Shown: positions 36,188 through 43,642 of the stretch, piece by piece | Layout of the letters: every line of letters starts with the position of its first letter | Numbering within the stretch: position 1 is the first letter of the stretch | Assembly: GCA_019120335.1 (NCBI GenBank) | Contig: DWVH01000006.1 | Location: forward strand, 1 to 48,837 | DNA: 48,837 nucleotides | Source: Candidatus Enterococcus stercoripullorum | GTDB taxonomy: Bacteria; Bacillota; Bacilli; Lactobacillales; Enterococcaceae | Reading direction: 5' to 3' | The notes under the pieces: model-generated | What the model was told of the DNA's origin: nothing | Databases searched by the model: none | What the model saw: only the letters and a program-made list of their open reading frames with translations | Made by a program: the position numbers and the translations under genes

Positions 36188-36541
36188 ACACGCTGCCCCT
36201 TTCATTTTCCATAATGATACTTTAACATAAGGAAGCTGAAAATAAAATCTTTTTGAGTTATCCACATCATTCAAAAAATATCGGAATTTTTGTTTCACAA
36301 TTTTTTTTGAACGAAAAATTTTTCCTTGACGTGTTGATTTCATCCGTTTTCAAAGCAGAACAAACATTTGTATATCAACAAGTAAAACTGTTTACGTTAG
36401 TTATCCTCAAAAAAACGAACATAAAAGAATGCTTATTTGACGCAATTTCATACGGATTATTTCGCAAAAAGCGTTTTATTTTTTCACCTTGTTTCACTAA
36501 AAAATTTGTTTCACAGCGGCACATCACTTATTGAACATTCA
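36188..36541. other. Gene-free, AT-rich stretch with TTGTTTCAC repeats
   Basis: About 350 bases with no credible gene. TTGTTTCAC occurs three times on the plus strand (36290-36298, 36489-36497, 36506-36514), the last two 17 bases apart. No clear terminator follows oadB here. A possible msrC promoter region lies near 36215-36240 (TAAAGT on the minus strand) but is weak. Confidence 0.5.
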
Positions 36542-37672
36542 TTATTGGAAGAATGCTAGTAAAACACCGGCTGCTACGGCTGAACCAATAACCCCGGCAA
36601 CATTTGGTCCCATCGCATACATCAATAAATAGTTATGAGGATTGGCTTTTTGACCTTCTAAATGAACAACACGCGCTGCCATTGGAACGGCGGATACCCC
36701 TGCTGCACCAATCATTGGGTTTACTTTTCCTTTTGTCACATAATACATTAGTTTTCCCATCAATACCCCTGAAGCGGTGCCGACTGCAAAAGCGATCAAC
36801 CCAAGCATAATAATAATTAAGGTAGTTTTAGATAAGAATAAATTTCCTTCTGCCTTGGCACCCACTGTTAAACCTAAAATAACGGTAATAATATACATAA
36901 AGACATTTTGTAAGACTTCAGATAATTTTGGTATTAGTTTAACTTCACGAATTAAATTTCCCAACATTAAACACCCAATTAATGTCGTAGCACTAGGAAC
37001 TAATAGACTCACAAAAATAGTCACTGCGATTGGAAAGATAATTTTTTCTTTTTGACTCACTTTACGGGTGACTTTCATTGGACATTGGCGTTCTTTTTCT
37101 GTAGTCAGTGCACGAATAATCGGTGGTTGAATAATAGGAACCAACGCCATATAAGAATAAGCTGCTAAAGCGATGGCAGGTAGTAAGTTAGGTGCTAAAC
37201 GACTGGTTAAAAAGATTGCTGTCGGACCATCTGCCCCACCAATAATGCCAATGGATGCCGCTTCTTGTGGTGACATATGAAAAAGAAGTGCTAGGAAAAA
37301 GGCTGCAAAAATTCCAAACTGGGCTGCTCCCCCTAAAAGAATCGTGTAAGGATTGGCAAGTAAGGGTTCAAAATCTGTGGCTGCTCCTAAACACAAAAAG
37401 ATTAATGGCGGATAAATGCCTAATTCCGTACCTAAATATAGATAATGCAATAAGCCTCCTGGTTGACCATTAGTAGCACCGGCCATAAGATTGGCTAAAG
37501 GTAAATTCACTAACAACATCCCAAATGCAATCGGAATCATTAAATATGGCTCATACTTCTTTTTAATTCCCAAATATAAGAAGAAACAAGCTAATAAAAT
37601 CATGATTCCATTTTGCAACGTTAAATTGGCTATTCCTGAAGTTTCAATCATTTGTTGAACAATTGCTGACAT
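36542..37672 (-). CDS. oadB: Sodium-pump decarboxylase beta subunit
   Basis: The membrane subunit of oxaloacetate-type decarboxylases, which couples decarboxylation of a biotin-bound carboxylate to sodium export. The 376 residues and about nine to eleven helices match. Seen: GLLHYLYLGTELGIYPPLIFLCLGAATDFEPLLANP, the sodium-site motif GIIGGADGPTAIFLTSRLAP, YSYMALVPIIQPP, and MIGAAGVSAVPMAARVVH...NYLLMYAMGPNVAGVIGSAVAAG. AGGGTGA precedes the ATG and overlaps the stop of the small upstream gene. No alpha subunit (carboxyltransferase), biotin carrier or citrate gene lies in the window. Substrate could be oxaloacetate, methylmalonyl-CoA or malonate. Confidence 0.94.
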   Translation of the reverse strand: MSAIVQQMIETSGIANLTLQNGIMILLACFFLYLGIKKKYEPYLMIPIAFGMLLVNLPLANLMAGATNGQPGGLLHYLYLGTELGIYPPLIFLCLGAATDFEPLLANPYTILLGGAAQFGIFAAFFLALLFHMSPQEAASIGIIGGADGPTAIFLTSRLAPNLLPAIALAAYSYMALVPIIQPPIIRALTTEKERQCPMKVTRKVSQKEKIIFPIAVTIFVSLLVPSATTLIGCLMLGNLIREVKLIPKLSEVLQNVFMYIITVILGLTVGAKAEGNLFLSKTTLIIIMLGLIAFAVGTASGVLMGKLMYYVTKGKVNPMIGAAGVSAVPMAARVVHLEGQKANPHNYLLMYAMGPNVAGVIGSAVAAGVLLAFFQ

Positions 37673-37681
37673 ATGCTCACC

Positions 37682-37807
37682 CTACTTTCCACCTTGATTT
37701 AAGATTTTACTCATAACTACCATTAGCCCCCAGATGCCTAGCAAGACAACAAAAACCACAAGCATCGCAAAGAGCGTTAAAAATAGAATATCGCCTAATC
37801 CATACAT
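37682..37807 (-). CDS. OadG-like small subunit of the sodium pump
   Basis: A 41-residue protein: a short N-terminus MYGLGD, one membrane helix about 7-34, and a tail KILNQGGK. Size, single helix and place immediately before oadB (nine-base gap) fit the gamma-type subunit (OadG/OadH), which in relatives stabilises the complex and binds metal with its tail. AAGAAGG lies seven bases before the ATG. It is the first gene of the unit and directly follows a promoter with a cre-like site. It is short even for this family. Confidence 0.75.
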   Translation of the reverse strand: MYGLGDILFLTLFAMLVVFVVLLGIWGLMVVMSKILNQGGK

Positions 37808-37829
37808 ACACTCACCTTCTTACACTTTT

Positions 37830-37844
37830 TGATAGCGCTTTCTA
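37830..37844 (-). promoter_or_regulatory. cre site (CcpA) before the sodium-pump genes
   Basis: Minus strand TAGAAAGCGCTATCA matches the CcpA consensus WTGNAANCGNWNNCW at all but one fixed position. It begins at about the predicted transcription start, a position that fits repression by glucose. Confidence 0.75.
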
Positions 37845-37852
37845 TTAACTAT

Positions 37853-37881
37853 AGTATAACACAGTTTCAATCATTTGACTG
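37853..37881 (-). promoter_or_regulatory. Promoter of the sodium-pump genes
   Basis: Minus strand TATACT (37853-37858) with TGT before it (extended -10). A weak CAGTCA lies 17 bases upstream (37876-37881). Confidence 0.55.
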
Positions 37882-37912
37882 ATAAATAAGAAATTTTTTC
37901 GTTTAAAAGCAT

Positions 37913-37960
37913 AAAAAAACGGATAGGCTCAATGTCGAATTTAACAATGAGCTTATCCGT
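37913..37960 (-). terminator. Terminator after fsa
   Basis: Minus strand stem ACGGATA-n-GCTCA with TGAGC-n-TATCCGT (37919-37931 and 37948-37960, one mismatch), then seven T. It ends the glycyl-radical operon. Confidence 0.9.
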
Positions 37961-37979
37961 CAGTCATAGGAATCTTCCA

Positions 37980-38660
37980 TTAAGATAAATTATGAATGTA
38001 ACAATTCGGATAGATACTTTGCCAATCTTGTGAGAAATCATCAATAGCTTTTTGGATAGATGGCATACTAAAGGCTTGAGCAACAACATCTGGACCAATC
38101 GTAACAGCTTGAGTCCCTTGATTGATAGCCTGTAACACTTGACTGACATTTTTAAAACTAGCTGCTAAGATTTTACTATCGGAATGAACTCGCTTTATCT
38201 CAGCTGCAAGATTTTGAATCACTAAACTAGCCTCAATGTTTAAATTTTCCATCCGATTATAATAAGGTGCTAGATAATCCGCCTCTGCATGAATGGCCAA
38301 CAACCCTTGAAATTCTGTATAAATTGCCGTGGCTGTGATATGGATACCTTGACGTTTCAACTCCTTCATTACTTTAAAGCCAACTTCATTACTCGGTACT
38401 TTAATATAGACTTGATCATCGATTTCCTTTAAGATTCTTTGCGCATCAGCCAACATGCCTTCATAGTCCGTCGCAACCACTTGGACATGTAAGGTACGAT
38501 TTTTGCCAATGATTTGCCGAATTTGGCGTAAATGTTCAAAAAAATCGATTTTTCCTTCTTTTTTAATGATGGATGGATTACTGGTTACCCCATCAATTAG
38601 TAAAGTATCTACATATTTTTGAATTTGTTCTAAATTGGCAGTATCTAATAATAGTTCCAT
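37980..38660 (-). CDS. fsa: Fructose-6-phosphate aldolase (TalC/FSA family)
   Basis: A transaldolase-like aldolase of 226 residues, close to E. coli FsaA (220). Seen: LLDTANLEQIQKY, IDGVTSNPSIIKKEG, the Schiff-base Lys87 in VYIKVPSNE, GIHITATAIYTEFQGLLAI, YLAPYYNRMENLNIE and AASFKNVSQVLQAINQGTQAVTIGPDV. The start is ATG 38660, with AAGGTGA about five bases before. It lies 24 bases after the glycyl radical enzyme gene in one operon. In E. coli FsaA splits 1-deoxyfructose-6-phosphate made by the YbiW glycyl radical enzyme, so the same role is likely here. Confidence 0.9.
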   Translation of the reverse strand: MELLLDTANLEQIQKYVDTLLIDGVTSNPSIIKKEGKIDFFEHLRQIRQIIGKNRTLHVQVVATDYEGMLADAQRILKEIDDQVYIKVPSNEVGFKVMKELKRQGIHITATAIYTEFQGLLAIHAEADYLAPYYNRMENLNIEASLVIQNLAAEIKRVHSDSKILAASFKNVSQVLQAINQGTQAVTIGPDVVAQAFSMPSIQKAIDDFSQDWQSIYPNCYIHNLS

Positions 38661-38684
38661 TTTTTTCACCTTCAATTACAAGTT

Positions 38685-41126
38685 TTAAATGACATGTTCA
38701 GTACGTGCAATAATATCATCTTGCGTTGCTTTAGATAAGGCATTAAAGAAAGCTGAATAACCCGCAACCCGCACAATTAAGTCACGGTGTTTTTCAGGAT
38801 GTTTTTGCGCATCTAATAAAGTTTCTCTTGAGACGACATTATATTGGATATGATAGCCTTTCAAAGTATTAAAGAAAGTACGTAATAACATAATCAATTT
38901 TTGTTTATCTTCTTCCTTGGCTAATGTTTGCGGATTCACTTTTTGATTTAAGAGCACACCACCTAAGATATCTTCCGTTGGCAGTTTAGCCACTGATTTT
39001 AAGACTGCGGTGGGGCCGTGCTGATCCATATTATGTGATGGTGAGCAACCTTCAGCTAATGGACTCCATGCTTTTCGACCATCTGGAGTAGCCATCGTGC
39101 CTTTTCCTTGACCAACATTTGCAGAAATAGAAGAAGTACCCGAGTAACGAATACCACCAATTGGACCACGGCCAAAACGAGTATTTGGATATTTTTTGAT
39201 TTCATCAATATATACTTCATACGCATCATGAACTAATTGATCAACATAATCTTCATCATTGCCATATTTTGGCGCCTCTTCAATAATCATTTCACGGATT
39301 TGTTCATTCTCTTCTCCTTGCCAATCATGAATCAACGCATCCCATAATTGTTCAGTCGTAAATCTCTTTTCTTCAAAGACTAACTTTTTAATTGCGGCTA
39401 AAGAATCTGCTAAATTCGCAATACCGATTTGTAAAGCAGAAATATAATCATAGACTGCACCGCCTTCTTTTAAAGTTAAACCACGTGCAATACAATCATC
39501 TGTCAAAGCCGAACATAAAATATCAGGAACTTCACTTTCAATCGCTAAATCGACCACGTTTTCGACAATGACACTCATTTTGGTTAATTCACGTAAAGTC
39601 TGATCCCAAGCTTGAAGCAAATCATCAAAACTTTGCATTTGGGTAAAATGGCCATGACCTTGTGCATAACGTTTACGGCTAACAGGATCAATCCCATCAT
39701 TCATCGTAATCATCAATATCTTAGCAAAATTGATATAGCTCATACCGGTACAACGATAACCCCATTTTCCAGGTACAGCTGTTTCTACACAACCAATCGC
39801 ACTATAATTGTAAGCATCCTCTTCTTTGACACCAAACTTGATAAAAGATGGAATAATAATTTCATCATTGTTAAAAGCTGGCATACCAAAGCCGAGTTTC
39901 ATTACTTCAATCGCTTCATTCATAAATTTTGGATTTAAATTTTTATGATAGCGCACCGTCAAATTTGGTTGTGGCAAACGTGTTTGAGCAACACTTCGCA
40001 ATACTAAGAAAGATAAATCATTCACTGCATCTTTTTTATCTGTTGTTTGGCCACCAATTGTTACATTTTGGTATAAAGGACTACCTGCACTGCTGAAAGT
40101 ATGGGCTTGGCTACGAACTTTATTAATCGTTAGTGTTTTAATCCAAAGGTTAGTTAATAATTCAACAACTTGGTCTTCAGATATTATTCCTGCGTCAATA
40201 TCATGGCGGTAATAAGGATACATATATTGATCAAAACGACCATAAGATAAGGAATGTCCGTTCGATTCGATTTGCAAAATTAATTGGATAAACCAAACAG
40301 ATTGAATCGCTTCATGGAAGGTTTCAGCTTTTTCATATGGTACTTTCGCACAAATACGACTCATTTCAAGTAACTCAGCCTTACGTTTCGCGTCTTGTGT
40401 TTGTACAGCTTTTTCTTTAGCTAATTGACTAAAACGCATAGCATAGCTTCTTACCGCATCAATTACAATTAATACAGCGCGGTAAAAATGATGCTTATGG
40501 ATATTTTCTGGTTTGGTTAAGTCTAATGCTGCTTTAGCTTTTTTCGTTCGTTCTTCAAAATCGCGTAATCCATATTTTAAGACTTTTTCGTAATTCACGG
40601 CTAAATGGGCATCTCCAGAATTCATCTTCCCTTCCATACCGAAAAATCCTGATTCCATATAAACTTTTACTTCTTCTGGCAACATCGCACCGGCTCTAGC
40701 TCTTAGATTATTATTTTCCCAAAATGGCGCAATGGCACGTAATTGTTCTTTGGTTTCTTCTGTAATATAGAAAACATCCCCATCACGTTTTTCAAAAGTA
40801 TCCAATTCATTCAAGACAAATTCGAGGGTGTATTCTGGAAAAATTGGTGCATCTTTATTGGATTTTGCTTGATTTCCTACAATTAAGGTCTCATCTTCAA
40901 TATAAATACTCATGTGCTCCAAAATATTTTGTAACATATAGGCACGTTTCAAAAGATTAGGTTCGTTTTGATGCTGTTTATAGCTTTCAGTAGCTAAAAT
41001 CGCACGCTCTGCACAAATATAAGGCTTCTTGTCTAAAACTTCTTCACGATATTGATTCATCCGTGGGGTTAAATCTCCAAAATGTTTACGATTAACATGA
41101 TCTTGCGTCGCTACAGCAGTTGACAT
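38685..41126 (-). CDS. Glycyl radical enzyme, YbiW (PflF) type
   Basis: An oxygen-sensitive radical enzyme of 813 residues. The thiyl Cys446 sits in SAIGCVETAVPGKWGYRCTGM, and the glycyl radical Gly789 in VRVAGYSAFF near the C-terminus. GCVE marks the dehydratase/eliminase branch and excludes pyruvate formate-lyase, which has two adjacent cysteines. Long stretches are as I remember E. coli YbiW: ESNGHSLSYGRFDQYMYPYYR, SAGSPLYQNVTIGGQ, LLRTFFNTLKGYHIQYNVVSR. YbiW was reported to open 1,5-anhydroglucitol-6-phosphate to 1-deoxyfructose-6-phosphate; that function is inferred here. The start is ATG 41126 after AGAGGGA; an ATG seven codons upstream is a weaker alternative. Confidence 0.92.
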   Translation of the reverse strand: MSTAVATQDHVNRKHFGDLTPRMNQYREEVLDKKPYICAERAILATESYKQHQNEPNLLKRAYMLQNILEHMSIYIEDETLIVGNQAKSNKDAPIFPEYTLEFVLNELDTFEKRDGDVFYITEETKEQLRAIAPFWENNNLRARAGAMLPEEVKVYMESGFFGMEGKMNSGDAHLAVNYEKVLKYGLRDFEERTKKAKAALDLTKPENIHKHHFYRAVLIVIDAVRSYAMRFSQLAKEKAVQTQDAKRKAELLEMSRICAKVPYEKAETFHEAIQSVWFIQLILQIESNGHSLSYGRFDQYMYPYYRHDIDAGIISEDQVVELLTNLWIKTLTINKVRSQAHTFSSAGSPLYQNVTIGGQTTDKKDAVNDLSFLVLRSVAQTRLPQPNLTVRYHKNLNPKFMNEAIEVMKLGFGMPAFNNDEIIIPSFIKFGVKEEDAYNYSAIGCVETAVPGKWGYRCTGMSYINFAKILMITMNDGIDPVSRKRYAQGHGHFTQMQSFDDLLQAWDQTLRELTKMSVIVENVVDLAIESEVPDILCSALTDDCIARGLTLKEGGAVYDYISALQIGIANLADSLAAIKKLVFEEKRFTTEQLWDALIHDWQGEENEQIREMIIEEAPKYGNDEDYVDQLVHDAYEVYIDEIKKYPNTRFGRGPIGGIRYSGTSSISANVGQGKGTMATPDGRKAWSPLAEGCSPSHNMDQHGPTAVLKSVAKLPTEDILGGVLLNQKVNPQTLAKEEDKQKLIMLLRTFFNTLKGYHIQYNVVSRETLLDAQKHPEKHRDLIVRVAGYSAFFNALSKATQDDIIARTEHVI

Positions 41127-41141
41127 ATAAATCCCTCTTTT

Positions 41142-41153
41142 CTTCATTTGAAA
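41142..41153. promoter_or_regulatory. Operator-like site 2 (TTTCA-AA-TGAAG)
   Basis: Minus strand TTTCAAATGAAG, the same inverted-repeat arms around a two-base centre. It lies in the leader just before the enzyme's ribosome site. Confidence 0.45.
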
Positions 41154-41177
41154 CCTTTATTGATTTCTTACGCACAT

Positions 41178-41207
41178 AATATAGCACATCTTTTCACAAT
41201 TTGTCAA
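41178..41207 (-). promoter_or_regulatory. Promoter of the glycyl-radical operon
   Basis: Minus strand TTGACA (41202-41207), 18 bases, TATATT (41178-41183) with TGC before it, an extended -10. The -35 box lies inside an operator-like sequence. Confidence 0.75.
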
Positions 41208-41213
41208 ATGAAA
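41202..41213. promoter_or_regulatory. Operator-like site 1 (TTTCA-TT-TGACA)
   Basis: Minus strand TTTCATTTGACA, a one-mismatch copy of TTTCATTTGAAA found before the activase gene. It overlaps the -35 box, so a bound repressor would block the promoter. Confidence 0.55.
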
Positions 41214-41253
41214 CTTTATTTAATTACGAATGAAAGTTAGAAACTTAAACCAA

Positions 41254-41301
41254 TAAAAAAAGTCTAAGTAAAACTAGCGAAACTAGATCTACTTAGACAA
41301 A
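41254..41301 (-). terminator. Terminator after the deoR gene
   Basis: Minus strand stem GTCTAAGTA/TACTTAGAC (41290-41298 and 41262-41270) with an inner CTAG/CTAG pairing, then seven T. Confidence 0.9.
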
Positions 41302-41312
41302 AAACATTTATT

Positions 41313-42056
41313 TTAGACTGTCGCAACCTGAATGTCTTGCTCATTTAAAAAGTGAATGGTTGCTTCATCAATTCCCGCATCCGTATACACATGCGAAATA
41401 TCAGCAAAATGAAATTCAGAAATGACCCCCATTTGTTCAAACTTGGTGGAATCAGTAAGTACGATAGTTTGATTGGCACTTTGCATCATCGCGTTGGCGG
41501 TATCCGCTCGAGTGATATCACTACCAGTAAAACCACGTGCACGATCAAAGCCATCAATCCCAACAAATAGTTTATCTACTCGAAATTCACTGATTACTTT
41601 TTTGACAAGCGGCCCCACATTGACTTGCGAATCTTTTTGATATTCTCCACCAAGCAAAATAATTTTGACACTATCTGACTTACGTACATAAGAAGCAATA
41701 AAACAAGAATTGGTAATAATCGTCACATCATTTTTATTATATGCTAATTCTTCTGCTAGAAGTGCACAAGTCGATCCTGATTCAATCATCACCATCTCGC
41801 CATCTTTTACTAATTCAGCAGCTTTTTTAGCAATTTTACGCTTCAAGTCATAATTAATAGCCAGGCGATAATTGATATCATCTTGATTATTTAATACCGC
41901 AAAACCATGTTGGCGATGCAAAATTCCCCGACTTTCTAATTTATCTAAATCTTTTCGAATCGTGACCCGTGAGACTTTTAATAAATCAGCCAATTCATTG
42001 ACTTCTATTTTTTTCTTTTCACTAACAATCGCAATAATTTCTTCTTCTCTAGTCAT
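41313..42056 (-). CDS. DeoR-family sugar-phosphate responsive regulator
   Basis: A repressor-type regulator of 247 residues. The N-terminal winged helix reads REEEIIAIVSEKKKIEVNELADLLKVSRVTIRKDLDKLESRGILHRQHGFAV, the DeoR pattern. The C-terminal sensor domain shares the isomerase-like fold, with IESGSTCALLAEEL, VTIITNS, LLGGEYQKDS, and KLFVGIDGFD. Members bind phosphorylated sugars. The ATG at 42056 is eight bases from AAAGGA; one at 42065 abuts it. It stands between the glycyl radical operon and the divergent activase gene and probably represses both, with a sugar phosphate as inducer. This is inferred from position and shared inverted repeats. Confidence 0.9.
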   Translation of the reverse strand: MTREEEIIAIVSEKKKIEVNELADLLKVSRVTIRKDLDKLESRGILHRQHGFAVLNNQDDINYRLAINYDLKRKIAKKAAELVKDGEMVMIESGSTCALLAEELAYNKNDVTIITNSCFIASYVRKSDSVKIILLGGEYQKDSQVNVGPLVKKVISEFRVDKLFVGIDGFDRARGFTGSDITRADTANAMMQSANQTIVLTDSTKFEQMGVISEFHFADISHVYTDAGIDEATIHFLNEQDIQVATV

Positions 42057-42083
42057 CAACCTCATCCTTTCTCAGGCAAATCT

Positions 42084-42112
42084 AGCATAACATAAACCAG
42101 CATGCCTTTCAA
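42084..42112 (-). promoter_or_regulatory. deoR promoter
   Basis: Minus strand TTGAAA (42107-42112), 17 bases, TATGCT (42084-42089) with TGT before it. Confidence 0.7.
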
Positions 42113-42127
42113 TTTACAGATATAACA

Positions 42128-42139
42128 TTTCATTTGAAA
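42128..42139. promoter_or_regulatory. Operator-like site 3 (TTTCATTTGAAA)
   Basis: A perfect inverted repeat TTTCA-TT-TGAAA between the divergent deoR and activase promoters, matching the two sites at the glycyl radical enzyme promoter. Confidence 0.55.
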
Positions 42140-42148
42140 CAAATTATA

Positions 42149-42177
42149 TTTACGTTTGAAGTTTATTGTGTTAAGAT
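42149..42177 (+). promoter_or_regulatory. Promoter of the activase gene
   Basis: TTTACG (42149-42154), 17 bases, TAAGAT (42172-42177) with TGT before it. Confidence 0.6.
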
Positions 42178-42202
42178 AAACATGAAAGAAAGAAGGGATA
42201 CT

Positions 42203-42985
42203 ATGATGCGTTCAGTTAAACAAGCTTGTATTTTCAATATTCAAAAATTTAGTCTGCATGATGGCCCAGGGATTCGTTCGGTCGTATTTTTTAAAGGGTG
42301 CCCCTTGCGCTGTTATTGGTGTGCCAATCCTGAATCACAAAATGCCCATCCTGAAGAAATGTTTCATCCTCAAAAGAAAAAAATGCAAACAGTTGGTAAA
42401 ATGCAAACAGTCGACCAAATTATGGAAGAAGTATTAAAAGACCTTCCTTTTTACCAAGAATCAGGTGGTGGCGTTACACTATCCGGTGGAGAAGTCTTGT
42501 TTCAAGCTGATTTTGCCCTCGACTTACTCAAAGCCTTAAAAGCCCAAAATATCCATACCGCTATAGAAACGACTGGATATTGTAAAGCAGATACCTTTCA
42601 AGAAATCGCACAGTATGTTGATTTAATTTATTTTGACATTAAACATTATGATAACGAAAAGCATCGCCAAGTTACGGGGGTTAAACAAGATATCATCTTG
42701 CAAAATCTCAGTTATGCCATCCAGCATCATCAAATCATTGTGCGGATTCCGATTATTCCAGGATACAATGATAGCCTAGAAGATGCTAAAGAATTTGCAA
42801 AATTATTTACTTTATATGGTGTGCAAAATATTGAGCTACTTCCTTTCCATCAATTTGGTGAAAAAAAATATGAACAGCTCAACCGTCCCTATCGTCTAGC
42901 TAAGGTCAGCCAACTACATACAGAAGATCTCTTCAAACATCAAAAAATCTTTGAAAAAAAAGGGATTACTTGTCTCGTGCGCTAA
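42203..42985 (+). CDS. Glycyl radical enzyme activase (radical SAM), insert-less
   Basis: Generates the glycyl radical on its partner with SAM and a [4Fe-4S] cluster. The 260 residues show FSLHDGPGIRSVVFFKGC, the radical-SAM cysteines C33, C37 and C40 (CPLRCYWC), SGGGVTLSGGEVLFQ, and IYFDIKHYD. E. coli YbiY and most activases of dehydratase-type enzymes carry a cysteine-rich insert for two more clusters right after the CxxxCxxC loop. Here only about 20 residues stand in that place and no further cysteine pairs, with a KMQTV tandem repeat. ATG 42203 follows AGAAGGG; ATG 42206 is equally possible. It is divergent from the regulator rather than next to its target. Confidence 0.9.
   Translation: MMRSVKQACIFNIQKFSLHDGPGIRSVVFFKGCPLRCYWCANPESQNAHPEEMFHPQKKKMQTVGKMQTVDQIMEEVLKDLPFYQESGGGVTLSGGEVLFQADFALDLLKALKAQNIHTAIETTGYCKADTFQEIAQYVDLIYFDIKHYDNEKHRQVTGVKQDIILQNLSYAIQHHQIIVRIPIIPGYNDSLEDAKEFAKLFTLYGVQNIELLPFHQFGEKKYEQLNRPYRLAKVSQLHTEDLFKHQKIFEKKGITCLVR
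42380..42411 (+). repeat. 18-base tandem repeat inside the activase gene
   Basis: AAAATGCAAACAGT occurs at 42380-42393 and 42398-42411, period 18, encoding KMQTV twice. It lies where related activases have their ferredoxin-like insert. Confidence 0.85.
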
Positions 42986-42994
42986 AACATTTTT

Positions 42995-43023
42995 TTGGTA
43001 AATTCATCCATTCTTGATATAAT
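42995..43023 (+). promoter_or_regulatory. Promoter of the second tetR gene
   Basis: TTGGTA (42995-43000), 17 bases, TATAAT (43018-43023) with TGA before it, an extended -10. Confidence 0.75.
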
Positions 43024-43045
43024 AAAAAAAGAGAGGGTGAACGTA

Positions 43046-43612
43046 ATGACAACAATTGATATTCGCAGTAAAAAAACACGCCAACAAATCATCGAGGCCT
43101 TCATTACTTTATTGCATCAAAAAAGTTTAGAAAAAATCAAAATTGCCGATATAACCAATCAAGCACAAATCAATCGAGCCACTTTTTATAATTACTTTAC
43201 GGATAAATATCACTTGCTAGACATGATTACTAAAGAAACCTTACTCGCTCAAATTCAAGAACAAATTCTACCAGACGAACCATTTTCTTTAGAATTATTA
43301 AAGAAGATTTTCTTAATTTTGGCTGATTTTCATACCGATATGGCTAGCATCTGCAAAAAGAACTATGTCGAAGCTTTGAGTTTTTATACGAGCCCTGTGT
43401 TAAGAGAAGATTTGCAACTGATTTTACAACGTGCGATTCCAAAATCATTGCGCACACCAGAAAGCGAAATTTTAACGACTTCAACCAGTTGGCTATTAAT
43501 CGGTATGGCCTATGAATGGAAAAAGTCACAAAAAGTGCCGGCTGCTCTATATTTTGATAGCTTTAAGCACCAATTCGAACAATATGTCTTACAAATCCAA
43601 ATGAGTGCATAA
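43046..43612 (+). CDS. TetR-family regulator
   Basis: A transcription factor of 188 residues. The helix-turn-helix is RQQIIEAFITLLHQKSLEKIKIADITNQAQINRATFYNYFTDKYHLLDMI, a clear TetR pattern. The C-terminal domain resembles TetR_C proteins of the DhaS/YxbF group. The ATG at 43046 has GAGAGGGTGA upstream; the longer frame begins inside the promoter. It is convergent with a DHA2 drug pump gene and may regulate it, though convergent placement is weaker evidence than divergence. Confidence 0.88.
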   Translation: MTTIDIRSKKTRQQIIEAFITLLHQKSLEKIKIADITNQAQINRATFYNYFTDKYHLLDMITKETLLAQIQEQILPDEPFSLELLKKIFLILADFHTDMASICKKNYVEALSFYTSPVLREDLQLILQRAIPKSLRTPESEILTTSTSWLLIGMAYEWKKSQKVPAALYFDSFKHQFEQYVLQIQMSA

Positions 43613-43642
43613 AAAAGAACGGTCAGCCAACCGTTCTTTTTT
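43611..43642. terminator. Bidirectional terminator
   Basis: Perfect stem AAAAAAGAACGGT/ACCGTTCTTTTTT with a six-base loop, shared by the convergent tetR and MFS genes. Confidence 0.92.

Noticed and set aside
36188-36343. In-frame 52-codon extension of the methionine sulfoxide reductase
   Set aside because: The GAF family starts near the chosen ATG, which alone has a good AAAGGGG site. The extension has no matching family sequence.
36253-36534. Open frame of 93 codons on the plus strand between the sulfoxide reductase and oadB
   Set aside because: No ribosome site, a TTG-type opening in AT-rich sequence, and a composition unlike a real protein; it looks like chance.
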